Shown: piece after piece, positions 33,601-44,810 of the stretch
Numbering within the stretch: position 1 is the first letter of the stretch
Layout: every line of letters begins with the position of its first letter
Assembly (NCBI GenBank): GCA_024362935.1
Contig: JANCRA010000177.1
Coordinates: 434,001 to 498,000 of the forward strand
Direction: 5' to 3'
Origin: Setophaga petechia
Lineage: Eukaryota > Chordata > Aves > Passeriformes > Parulidae
Length of the DNA stretch: 64,000 nt
Translations under genes and position numbers: made by a program
The notes under the pieces: model-generated
Databases searched by the model: none
What the model was told of the DNA's origin: nothing
Seen by the model: the letters and a program-made list of their open reading frames with translations, nothing else

Positions 33601-36600
33601 GATGTGTTTGACAATGCCTTCTGAGCACACTTAAAAATTCTGATCAGCACTGACAATCTAAGCCCGGTGCCTGAACACATTTGCAGCTTCTCTGACTTCA
33701 CAAGTCACACTTGATACCTATTCCACCAGCAAAACTCCTGCTGCATAGTTTTGTAAAATTAACATTGTTTGGACTCACCCACTGCCAATATTTTCCAGCT
33801 CAGTGTATTTTAAAATAGGATTTTCCATCTTCACCATTCTCCCTGAGGGAAACAAAATGCAAGATGTTCACCTGAAAGCAGAGATCCCACCTTCTAGGAG
33901 ATACAAAAGGCAGCCCCACTGTCTGGGGCTCTGGGCCCTCCCTTTGTGGACAGCTGGCTAACAACAACAGGAACAGGAACTGGAGCAAGAAGAAAAGAAC
34001 AGCAGGTCCACAGCACAATTGGCTGGTACAGAGACTGATTTCTAGCATCCTTTGAAGTGAGACACCTCTAGACAGCAGACACACAGGGAAGCACAGGGAG
34101 ATACATTCAGAGGAGACTGAGACCAGAAGAGAATACCTACCAAGGCAAGTAAGTTGTTCATGTAGAAACATTAAGGAGAGCTGGAACTAACTGTGCCTTT
34201 GTTTTCTTGGGAATAAACACTGTGAGATTTATAAAAGGTTTCCTACTTGCTCAGATTAAGTGCACCTGGACATCTAGAATCAATTCCTCTGAACAGATGC
34301 CAAGTTCAGAACAGGAGGAATATTGCCAAGTGTTCCCATCTTTTCCACCTTGCAGCAGTTTGCCAGAAGAATGCCTCTGGGTTTGTAAACCAGAGCAGCT
34401 CATGCTAGAACCAATCCCGACAGGACTTTCAGCATCAGGACCCTCACCCTTTATGAGCAGGCTGAGCTCAAAGAGGCCCTTGCCCTTTGAAGAGCCGCGC
34501 CGCTTCGCTTCCCCCTGACAGCGCGGATCAGTCGCTGCCATTGCACTCGCCCTCTGGGCACCGCACACGTCCCCATCTTCCCAACTCGGCACGGCGGGCA
34601 CGGGCACAGAGGACAGCAGTGCTCCTCAGGCGCCCCTGTGACACAGAGAGCTGCCCACAGGAGATGCTGACCCTCTTGTGAGTCCAGGCCGTGCGAGGCA
34701 GAAGCCGGCCCAGAGAAGGGGCTGCTGCCTCAGGCAGCTCCGCGCTGCAGCAGCCGGGCAGCAGCAGGACCCTCCCAGCTAAGGAAGGCTCCAGCCTCTG
34801 CAGTCCCTCCAGCCCTCAGGGGCAGGGCAGCCACCACAACAAGGCTGGCAAAGCCCAAGCATGAGCACTGACAGGCACTGATGGGACGAAGCCACAGCCA
34901 GCCTGAGCCCCGGACAAGCTGTTGCCCCCATTCAGGACACAACAGGATGGGCTCTGAGATCAGCCACACCGAGGCGCAGATCAGCGCCCTTTTTGTCCCA
35001 ACAGGTGATGGTAGACACAGAATCCACTGGGCTCTCTTCTCAACCCCACCAGGTCTTATCTGAGAGCACAGCACTGGCAGCTGTTATGGGCAAGAAGCAG
35101 ATTCATTGGGTTGTGCTGCAGAATCACAAAGGGCTTAATGTGTTCTCCTAGAGACTGATCTCAGCAGGGCTTCTGCCAGTGGCTCGGACTCAAGCAGTCA
35201 CAACTTTCTGCTGATCCAGGAACAATCCCTGCTTCTGCCTTTGGCAGACAGAGAAGCCCAGGCAATCTCTAGCCAATCTAAGCTGCCCTCAGAGGCAGCA
35301 GGAACTCCCAGAGCTCTCTCTTGCTACCTCGGAGCACTGCCAGCACTTCTGTGACACTAAACTGAGGAGAACCCTTTGGTACAGCCATGCTGACACTGCA
35401 CACAATACACTGTCCCTCAGATAAGAAAGATCCCAGACGTACTCTGTTCCTCCAGGGAGTCACCCGCCATCTCCTGTGGCTGAGCAGCAGCTGGGTCAGC
35501 ACGGGAGGTGAACCAAGTGCTCAGGCTCTGCTTCCTCAGCTGGGGAGCAAAGGCTCCTTGGGACGGCGCTGCTGCTGCTGCTGCAGCAGCTTCAGTGTCA
35601 GAGTCGGTGTAGATCTGAGACAAGAAACGAGTTGATGTCAGGAAGGTGTGGCAGAGATTGCCCTGAAATGCAAGAGAGATTGCCATTTGAAATGCAAGCC
35701 CTTAGGAAACTGCTCTCAGCCACTTGCAGAGCTCTTCAACTGGATTGCTTTGGATGTCCACTTGTGAAACCAAATGGTCAAAACAAAGGGCTGGTTTTAC
35801 TCGAGTTCACAGCCAGTTTCTTGTTCTAAAGGATGACTGCAGCAACGACCGCTCCACTTCCTGCCAAGGACTCCTTTCCCCCTCCTAGGTCTGCAGATAC
35901 ATTTGCAGCTCCTCATTCTAATGCTCTACCTCCTGCCATGAAATTCTCTTTTTCTGCACCTTCCTCGGGACGTGCTCATCCTGCAGCATCTCTGGATGGT
36001 TCAGTTCCTGGGCCTCATGCCAGCCTCGGGGCTCTTGGTTGCCCGTCATTTGCTGGAACTCTCTGCAGTCTGCCAGGTAGGATGGCGACACTTCCCCCTC
36101 AAGTCAAACAGAACAAAGCAGTCAGAGACTACAGCTTGTCCCCGTCAGCCAGGAGTCATTGACTGGGAAGAAAGGAAAGAAAAGGACAGGAGCAGATTCA
36201 CAAGAGATACAGACAGCTTGTAGCTCGTATTCCAAATCTATGTGAGTGAGCATGTTCACCTGCAAAAACACCTCAAGAAACAAGGTCACCTGGAAGAAGC
36301 CAGCAGGAGTTCATTCGCATGACTGCTGTCTAAATGGCCAAGGGAGTAATGCCACAGTCTGGAGCATCAGCTGAGATTCAGCAGAGCAGGAAGTGTCCTT
36401 CAGAGCAGCTCTGACAGAGGCCTCATCAGGATGGCACTCAGAGGCATCACCCCAGCCCCTGCTGCTCTGCCCTGGAAAGGCAAGGAGGGCAGAAACCACC
36501 CCTTGGGTGACTGCAGTGGCTATTGCTATTTCACTCACTTGCTTTTCTAGAGCCTTTGGCTCCTGAAGGAGGCAATTAATTTCCTCTTTGATGATTGGAA

Positions 36601-39600
36601 TTTTTTCATCTGGCCTCTTCTTCCTTGCCTTGATCCTAGCCTCAGTTTTCTGCATCTGTGCCTGCATCCGTTCGTCAATTTTCTGTAAACATCAACAAAA
36701 AGGACTCTCTTCCGTGAGTGGAGTGGCTGCCATTCCTTCATTCACCTCTTTTTGTTGATTGCCCGTCTGCAAAGGGAGATTCTTCTCCTCTTGGACGTCT
36801 TCATTCCTTCTCTTTACTGCCATGATGGCACTCGGAGCTTCAGGCAGCTCTGCTTGTGGCTCTGCCTTGATGGTATGTACACACAAAAGCAGAGCAAGTG
36901 AATGAGAGCTGCCATCAAGCACAGCTTTTCCCTCTTTTAGCCTCAAAATCACATTTATTCAGCCCCTTTTTTCTGCTTCCCTACCCAGCTCTGCTTCCAC
37001 TGTAACCCTTCTGTCCCAGGGCTGATCTCTGCAGATTCCAAGGCTCTGTGCTTCCAGTGCCTGTGGGACTCCTGGCCTCCTCAGTCCCAAGAGCTCTGGT
37101 TTATGCCCCTCTTCCTGCCCTTCCCTCTGTCACCTGGCCAGTCAGGCTTACCTGGCCATTCTCCTGAGGCTCTTCCACCTGCTGCCTGAGCTGCTCTTCC
37201 TGCTCTCGGGCAGGGAACAGCTCTCCCTGAGTCTGGCATGGCATCTCAGATAGGGCAGTGTGCTCCTGCCCTTTCTCTAGAAGCACCTGCACAGAAAGCA
37301 AGAGAAGATGGGTTTCAACTTCCCAGACGCCCTTTGTGGGCCAAGACTCAAAGGCTGCTGGGCTCACACGTTCCCAAAGCACTGTGCTGCTGCTCTGCTG
37401 GGTCGTTCTCTGCCCGAGGGGAGGTAGATCCCAAAGTGACCCTGGCCCTACAATCAGGGGCCATGTGGGACTGAAGCTCCAACAGCCTCTCAGGCAGCTG
37501 ACAGGGAAGGTGTGGCATTTCTCAAGGCTCTGCTGAGGGCCTCCCTCTGCTTTTGCCATGTCCTGTTTGTCTTTCAGTAGTGACTGGCACCCTGCCCTGT
37601 CCCACAGCTCCATCCTGGCTCTGCAGGTGGCTTCCTGGCTGAGCTCACTCCTTGTGACAGACACTTGTGGAGTTCTCTTCAGACCTGACCCAGCATTCCT
37701 GCCTTCCTGACATCTACACTCTTGTAAGAAATCCTGGTCATTCAGGAGATAAGGATGCATGCAAAGATCCTCAGATGAACGTCAGAGAAACTCTATGGCC
37801 ACCTCAAGAGGAAGACCAAGGTGTTTCTTCTCCCTCTTTTGTCAGCTGAGAATTCTGACCAGCATTTGGACCCACGCAGCTCCCCAGCCACAGAGTTGCC
37901 CATTGCACTTCAGATCCAGCAGGCACCAGTGCAAGATGGCCTTCCTCTTCCGAGCAGCACAAGACAGCAGTCAAGGACCTGCAGCTTCACCCCCACTCCA
38001 GGCTCCAAGGCACTTGCCAAAGCTGCAGACTGCACCAAAATATGCACCCACAGAAACTGGCCGCTTCTGCTTTTGGCCTCACAAGAAGGCTTCGCAACTC
38101 CGCACTTTGTTTCTTTGGCCACGCGGGACAAGAATGGCCCCCACAGCTGCATGGACCACACAATCCTCCCCTTGCAGCTTATCAAAAGCCAAAAGACAGC
38201 TGGCCCAAAAGAGCCTGTACAAGTCAAGAACTACTCAAGGGAAGTGCAGACCGCTTTCACAAGCCAAACACACCTTTCCAAAAAGGGAAAAACAAACAAA
38301 CCAAGGCCTGGTACCTCCAGCACGACCTCCTTTGCCCTTGGCCATAGCGCTGCAGAAGCCAAGAGATAGAGCTTCCCTGAGCCAAGCAGCCAGATGCTCT
38401 CCCACAGGCACCAGCCCTTTGCTGCCCCAACATGACAGCTCCATGTAGATAGTTTTTTACTGAGACACAGTCCATAAGAAAAGTAACGTGAGAAAGTATC
38501 TGAGAAAGGAACAGCTGGCTAATTCAAGGCCATGGTTTCTTTGAGCAAGAAGTTGTTTGGTAAATTATGTGATAACAGGAGGTAAAAAAGAAGCCACAAA
38601 CATCTTGAAAAAAGGTGAGATTGACTTTTTATAGCTGACCAATAGAGAGCTATAATTTTGCAATATGCATGAACCTTAATATTGTGATTATAAAAATGTT
38701 CCTGTTAATCAATAAAGTCGAGATTTGTCTGCATTAGAAGATGAGCAAGTCTCCCGTCTACCTTGTCAGCTCCAAGGCCAAGTTCTGTGGGCGCTGCCTG
38801 GAGGAAATCCCGAGCTCCTGGCAGGACTCCAGCACCCAGCATCCTCAGCCAGCAACAGCAAAGTGCTGGCTGCTCCAAAACTTGCAGCTCTGCCTTGCAC
38901 TAAAGACAGCACACACACAACTGGCACTTACAGGCTCAGAATATCCAGGCTCTGATGTGAGCACAGATGGGGGCTGGTGGTCATCCACCTCCATTTGCTC
39001 CTCTCTGGCTTCTTCTCCACGAGCAGCGGGAGCCAGGGGAGAGACAGCTCTTGGTTCTGTCATCTGTGGCAAGGGAGAAGCATGAGGGACAGGCTGTTCC
39101 TTTCATTTAGAACCTCATTTCTTTTCAGGTCTACCACCACATCTTCTAAGGACAAATCATAAATTCTTTTGGTAATGGGGTTCTAAGTCACACCATCCTC
39201 ACCAACCAAATCAAAATGGGCTAATTCAATGGAATCCTATATGGCTATGAATTCAATATTCATCCCTGGCTGCTATCAGCAAACAAGTTTGTCTTGGCAA
39301 AACGGAGCTTTTAGAGCTTGAAAGCTCCAAAATGGAAAACTAGGAAAGTGACAGCAACGCCTTTGCTGCTGCAGACGTGGAAAACTAAAACTGGATCAAA
39401 ATCCCATCCAGGGCTCAAAAAGGGCAGGAAACGTTGCACAGAAGCATCTTTGCTTGCTGGAAAAACAGGAAAATGGACAGGCCTTCTCTTCCTAACAAAA
39501 CAACAAGCCAACAAACCACCAGAAGGAAGCGGCACCCACTCCAGTGTCTAAAGCCCTTGGATGCAGTGAGGGGATGTTTGGCACTGAAACAGCCCTTGTG

Positions 39601-41452
39601 CTGAGCCCAGTCATGCAGGGATTGATGGAAGTCTGCCTGGAGGTGCCTGAAGAGCCCCCCATTGTCCAGGCTAAGGCTCCCTCAGCACCTCCTCACTGGC
39701 CCTGTGCTGCACCCCCTTGCCCAGCTCCCCTGTCCTTGTGTGCACACTGTGCTGCAGCCCCTCCATGGCTTTGTGCTTCCCAGGGCCCACAGCTGCACAC
39801 AGCACTCCAGCTGTGGCCGCAGCGCTGCCCAGCACAGGGCCACGCTCCCTGCCCTGCTCCTGCTGCCCCCCTGCTGCTGGCACAGGCCACCGTGCCCTCG
39901 GCCTGCTTGGCCCCCTGGCCACACGCTGCCTCATCTTCAGCTGCTCAAGGCCGCCAGCCCTGCGTCCTTTTGGCCCACGCAGCTCCCCAGCCACAACGGT
40001 GCCCATTGCACTGCACATACAGCAGGCACCACTGCAAGATGGCCTTCCTCTGCTATAACAACATCTTCTAAGTAGATATCATAAAGTTTGATAGGAACAG
40101 AATTCTAAGGCACTCTGACTAAATTAAAATAGTCTAATTCACCTGTACAGGAAATTGCTCTTAAGTAAATATTCCACCTATCTGCCGTCAGCAAGCAAGG
40201 TTCTCTCTGCAAAACTAGGTTTCTAGTTCTTCACTGCTCTGAGATGGAAATTTAAAAATATCCATCTCTGGCTTTGTTATTTTTTCTTGAAGGCATGAAA
40301 ATGGATTTTCTTTCAGCCTTCCTAGCTGGCCTTCTACACTCTATTGCGACTGGCCAAGCTCTCAGCTTGCTCTACAATTCTTAAACACCAGGAACATGAA
40401 ATGTCCCTTTCTCACTCACCTCAGGATCACCACCTCTGAACACACGCCTCAGGTGACCTGTAGTGGGAAGGGAAAATGAAGCAGATGCTGTGAGAAAGCT
40501 GCTTGGGCTGCTGAATCCCACAGAACAAGTCAACCCAAACAGAGATGATTTCCCGTTTCACAACATCCCTCCAGGAGACACATTTCATTCACACAGCCAG
40601 CAAGGGATGAGGACAAGATTCTTGCTTGTGCCTACACTTTGGCCTGTTTAGCCAGTAAATGAATAGAAACGTGAAGAAGAAAATGCAAGTTGTTCTTTAA
40701 CACTCAATGCTCCTGTTCTAGAAAAAACATAAAACAGCTTCTGAAATCCTCTCCATCAGGTCTTTTTTTTTTTTTTTTTTTTTTTTAAATCAGTTGTATG
40801 CACTAATTCTCATTAATTTGCTGGAAATGCTTGCCCAGAAAAGCTTCCCCAAAATCCCCCTGAGCTGTGGCAGACACTCACTGCTTTAGAGTTTGCACTT
40901 CCTTGCAAAGGGAATCACTATTTAAGCACTTGGTAAAAGGTCAAGTTAGTTTTTAGTTTTTGTCAAGAAACGTCAAATCGTTTCATGACAAAATTTAGAA
41001 AGAAAGAAGCTTTCTCTGAATTCTGGGAACAACTGCAGAGTTTTTAGAAGGCATTCCCTGAAGGTCTGCCAGGCTACATTTTCAAAGGTGTCTTGCTTGT
41101 CCCAGCAAACTGAGGCAATGACAGACTCTGCTGCCACAGACTCTCACGTGGAGGGAAGGGAAGCCCTGCAGGCTCCCTTGCAAATGCGGCCCCTGTGGCT
41201 ACAGACACCCGCTTTTTAGCTGAACGCCTTGACAGGAGCTTTACCAAAGCAGTGGCATCCTAATGCTCCTTCTGTTTCAAAATCACACTCAGTCACTAAG
41301 AAAGAGCAGGAAGACATACAAAAGCCAGGTTAGGTTACACCCTATCCTAATCAAAAGGGAAAGCTGTACTTACGAACAAAGTGTGTCACGTAGTAAGTGG
41401 AAAAAGAAACGCCATAGGCAGTAAAAGCTGCCGTGGCCACATAGTGAAACAT
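27674..41452 (-). CDS. PAK3L: PAK3-like serine/threonine kinase (12 exons)
   Basis: This encodes a STE20/PAK-type kinase. Exons, 5' to 3' on the minus strand: 41374-41452, 40420-40457, 38932-39063, 35443-35614, 33779-33842, 33433-33481, 32552-32664, 31767-31884, 30826-30925, 30180-30376, 29132-29269, 27674-27760. Phases agree throughout and sum to 1287 nt (428 residues plus TGA). Residues 3-25 form a possible membrane-associating helix; 40-140 are acidic then alanine-rich linker; the kinase domain runs from about 150. It shows the Gly loop IGSGTFGDV, VAIKK Lys182, the helix-C Glu198, HRDVKSCN with Asp272, DFG at 290-292 and APE at 315-317. The p21-binding CRIB domain of classical PAKs is not visible. 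The kinase exons are firm; the first four exons are less certain, and the frame is open upstream of the chosen ATG, so the start may lie further 5'. Confidence 0.82.
28555..28945 (+). mobile_element. CR1 LINE 3'-end fragment
   Basis: The segment carries the familiar avian CR1 3' sequence: GAGCACCTCTCCT, GAGGACAGACTGAGA, TTCAGCCTGGAGGAGAA, CAGGTTGCCC, CCCCATCCCTGG and CTCTGAGCAACCTG. It lies in the last intron of the PAK3-like gene, antisense to it. It has an internal diverged stretch and is 5'-truncated. Confidence 0.8.
34180..35430. other. Kinase intron without clear exon; one optional 68-nt exon
   Basis: Between kinase exons 35443-35614 and 33779-33842, a minus-strand segment at about 35329-35396 has AG and GT borders and an open reading, but its 68-nt length would break the frame. 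It may be an alternative or relict exon. Nothing else is supported. Confidence 0.3.
36539..37286 (-). CDS. Coiled-coil exons of unknown gene, nested in the kinase intron
   Basis: Three minus-strand segments have AG/GT borders, are multiples of three in phase 0, and encode charged helical sequence: 37152-37286 (45 codons; starts [15 protein letters not shown]), 36746-36865 (40 codons; weak acceptor) and 36539-36682 (48 codons; starts [19 protein letters not shown]). A related helical reading at 37520-37650 lacks convincing splice sites. The composition and phase-0 exon pattern resemble long centrosomal coiled-coil proteins such as CEP250 or rootletin, but I do not recognise the gene. They share the strand of the surrounding PAK3-like gene, and both neighbouring kinase junctions are also phase 0, so they could be spliced into it. 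Alternatively they are relics of an unrelated inserted gene. Confidence 0.45.
37870..37955. repeat. Local duplication, copy 1
   Basis: This aligns with 39970-40050 in the same orientation (shared CCCACGCAGCTCCCCAGCCA and TGCAAGATGGCCTTCCTCT). Neither copy is coding. Confidence 0.6.
39140..39345. repeat. Local duplication, copy 1 of a second segment
   Basis: This aligns with about 40060-40250 (shared ACATCTTCTAAG, TCTAATTCA-like, ATCAGCAAACAAG/GTCAGCAAGCAAG and AAAACT stretches), continuing the duplication seen at 37870/39970. It lies in the intron between the second and third kinase exons. Confidence 0.45.
40760..40787. repeat. Poly(T) tract
   Basis: An uninterrupted T run of about 28 lies in a kinase intron. 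It could be the tail of a minus-strand retrocopy, but the sequence beside it was not recognised. Confidence 0.7.
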
Positions 41453-41459
41453 TTGAACA

Positions 41460-43570
41460 GTGTTGTGGGAGTTTGCCACAACACCAGAAAACACAAGGTT
41501 CTTGTCAGTGGGCAGCTGCCTACTAACAAATGCTCTGAGCAGGAAAGTTCTCCTGAACTGAGCAAGCGCTAGGGCTGCTCTGACACTCAGGCCTGCCGTG
41601 CACCAAGGCAACCTTCTGATGTCACTATGACAGTGTGGCAACCATGGCCTGACATCACAAAGGAACAGCTCCAAGTTGGTCTGTGAGTTTATGCCAAGCA
41701 ATAACCAACCTTCCCTACAGCAAACACAAAAGAGCCTGGGAAGTTCTTCTCTGTCACAAAGCAGCACAAACTCCCCCCATGGGCCAAACCCTGTTGTTCA
41801 GGGGATCCAAGAAGAGCTCCATGAGTGCCCCAAGCACCTACAGCCTGTACCCCAGCTGGGACACAAGCAAAGAAACCAGACCAAGGAAATGGCCCACAGC
41901 ATTACAGACATCAGAAATGACTCTCACTTTTAACATTTCAAAGGTTTATGAAACCTTAAGAAAGGACTGAATAAGGAAAAGTTACAGCACTGGGTGTCTC
42001 TGTGACTAGCAGCCATGTGCTCATCTACAAAAACAATGCTCTGCCTTTTATACCCTTAGCTCCTCCAAAGGTTTTGTCAGTCAACTCTTTCTCTGCTGTC
42101 CATTGCTGGAGATTGCTTTCTTGCATCTTGACTGGAGGTCAGGTGTTGTTACACCCCGCCTGCTGGTCACAAGCCAGCCCTCCCCAAATGCCCTGGCTAC
42201 CAAGGCGATTGCAAGGGGGAGGGCAAAGAGCACTATAGGAGGATATATTACAATACCATCACTACACATCTGAACATCCACATAACATCTACTCTTCATT
42301 GTCAGAGCCAACCATTACATTACTCATCTAGAACACGCAGAACCAGGAGAGAAGCCACTGTTGGCATTACAGCTGAAATCATTCCTTACAAATCCCCCCA
42401 CATATTTGCACATTTATTGGACATGTCCTGGGCTCCAGTGCATGTCCATCTCTGCCTTTCTTCCCCTTTGGAAGTAGTCAACCTGGCAAATCATGGAAAA
42501 ACCAAGGGCTTTGTGGGGGCTGCATTGCTCTGCACACACCCAGGCCACCTGTGGCACAGAGCTTTGGGGCCTAAAAAGATAAACCAGCTAGAAAAGGTTT
42601 CATTTTGACCTTTCTTACCTGCTAACAGAAGTTGTCAAAATTAAAGTTACCAAGCAGGGCCCGATCACTGCTGCCCAGTTTTAGAAAGGAGAGATTACTT
42701 TATTTCAGTGCTGGGTGCATAGGGAATCACTTTCCTAAGCTCTGCACACCCAGCAATCTCACCTATTAGTTTGTATCCAAGTAACTAAGACAAATTCAAT
42801 ACTTTGCTGAAACTCACAGGCTAAACATTTTCTTAAATTTATTGACATATTTCAATCACTTCTCAGAATTTATTGACATCAGAGTTGGAGTGTCCTGTAG
42901 GTCCCTGCTGGTCGTTGCCAGAGATTCAGGAGGAGATCCATGCACAAAAGAACCTAAGACACAACTGAGCTTGCAAAGCAAATTTATTCCATTAGTTGCA
43001 GTAGCAAATAATACATACTGACCTCTGGATTCCCAAAAATCCACTGAGCAGGAGAAGGAGATTGAGCGTGGTGCTCGGCAGGAGGGGCAGGTAGGCAGTG
43101 CACTTCCAGGACATCCCCTGGATCAAAGCCCTGTGCATCTCATCCTTCTCACCCCTCCACCCCAGAACCAGGCTTTGTATCTCCTGCTCAGGAGTGGAAT
43201 TTTACAGTAGGAGTCAGAGCAGCAGCTCACACATGCCTGGCATGTGAGATGAGGCCATGATGTCTCAGGATGACTCCATGACTCCCTGCCACCAAGGGCT
43301 CCATTATGCATTGCTCCCCTTTCCAAGCTTGACGTCCCACCCACTGACCAGGACATTGTTTCTCTTTCAAGGGTCAAGGTCCCACCTGTTAAACAAGACA
43401 CTTTTCTTCATTGTCTTGTCAACCTGCTCAAACATGGATCAAATATGGCAGGGTCTGGGACATGACTCCAGTTCCTGAAACAGTCATTTGGGAAATATTC
43501 CCATTGCTCAAACTATCCTTTGGTGGTCGAGCCTCCTAAAAACATTTTCTTCCTTTTGAATGCATTCTAG
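41460..43570. other. Unassigned sequence upstream of the PAK3-like gene
   Basis: A minus-strand frame stays open from 41767 through the first kinase exon, so extra 5' coding or UTR sequence is possible. Beyond that no gene is supported. 43310-43410 contains two diverged copies of a unit of about 55 bp (CAAGCTTGACGTCCCACC / CAAGGGTCAAGGTCCCACC). Confidence 0.35.
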
Positions 43571-43574
43571 ATAC

Positions 43575-43775
43575 CTTTTTAGCAGGACCACTCTCCTTAT
43601 TGTCAAGGCCAAGATACACACAGTAAGCACTGCAGTGGGGGAATACAGGCTTCAGCACTCCTGTTAAAGCTAAAGGAATTCACAAGACTAAGCCCTGTTT
43701 GTTACACTTAACACCTCTCCTTCCAATTCTGGGAATCAAACACAAGCATTTCATCAACACACCCACGGCCTCTTT
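43575..43775. repeat. Direct repeat flanking the kinase block, right copy
   Basis: This is the counterpart of 25495-25720. It is followed by GC-rich sequence and the MROH 3' flank (44640-44760) that leads into MROH copy C. Confidence 0.6.
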
Positions 43776-44810
43776 GGGACCAGTCCCGGTGCTGGGTGGC
43801 CGGCACACTCGCAGGGGCGTGACACAGGCACGGGACGTGTGGCCCAGAGCACCAATGCTGCTCTGTCCCCTGGGCAGCGCTGGCAGCAGCAGCAGCTGTG
43901 GCAGAGTCCCTGCCAAAGGAGATTTGCCATCGCCAAGGCCTGCCAATGCTGCTGCCTGTCTCCTGACACAGAGACCTGTGGGCCCCGGGGAACATCTCTG
44001 CCAGGGGACAGCCAAAGCCAATGTGCCTTGGTGTCTATGCCATCTTTTCTGCTGCTGGCTCTTGGCAGGAGCACCTGGAGCAATTGCTGGCCACACTGGG
44101 TCTCCATCAGAAGGCAGAAGCTGTTGTCCCTTCCTGGAATGAGCTTTGCTTGGAAGTGATTATCTGCAGCACAAAACCACCATCCACTATTGACTTTCAC
44201 AGGACAATGACATTCTTACAGAGATACTGTCAAGTTGCCTCGTGTGCTTCTGGCTGTTTCTTTTGCTCTCTGCATAAAAACATCAGCCTGGCGTCTGATG
44301 GCCAATGCTGCGGGTGCTGCCTGTCTGGCTGTGGCCAGCAGCTGGAGGCCAAACACAAGCGGGTGCCTTCTGGGCAAGGGAATGGACTGGCACCAGCAGC
44401 CATTTTCCCTGGTGAACCTGGCAGGAACGTGGGCAAGTGCAGAAGATTGGCATGACTCTGGCATCACAGAACTTGTGCTGTGTCTCTGATGCTGCTGCCA
44501 GCACTGTGAAGGAAGAGCCAAGACAAGCACTGCAAGCAGACACATCCTGCCACTTTCTGCTCTTCCATGGACACGCAACACACTTGTTCCCCTCAGCTCC
44601 AGAAGACTTGATGCAGGAACAGAAACATTCCTGCAGCAAGGACCAAAGGCCAAGGGCCCTATGGCCACTTTCCCTTCCACACCGCACGCTTGGGCAACTT
44701 CCTGAGAGCAAGCAGCCTTTTCCCCCTCTTCCCCATTGGCCTGAAGAACTGTGCACCAAGAGAAAGCTCCTGGACACCTGGCTATGCAACAACAGCAATT
44801 TAATGTTTTT

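Noticed and set aside
34251..34607. 118-codon minus-strand frame in a kinase intron
   Set aside because: No convincing splice sites and no similarity to PAK linkers.
35329..35396. Additional kinase exon (68 nt)
   Set aside because: It has AG and GT borders and an open reading, but its length would shift the frame; the flanking exons join in phase without it.
37520..37680. Fourth coiled-coil exon next to 37152-37286
   Set aside because: The helical reading is suggestive, but acceptor and donor could not be placed in phase.
39544..40071. 175-codon plus-strand frame
   Set aside because: Proline/alanine/cysteine-rich and overlapping a local duplication; antisense to the kinase intron with no domain.
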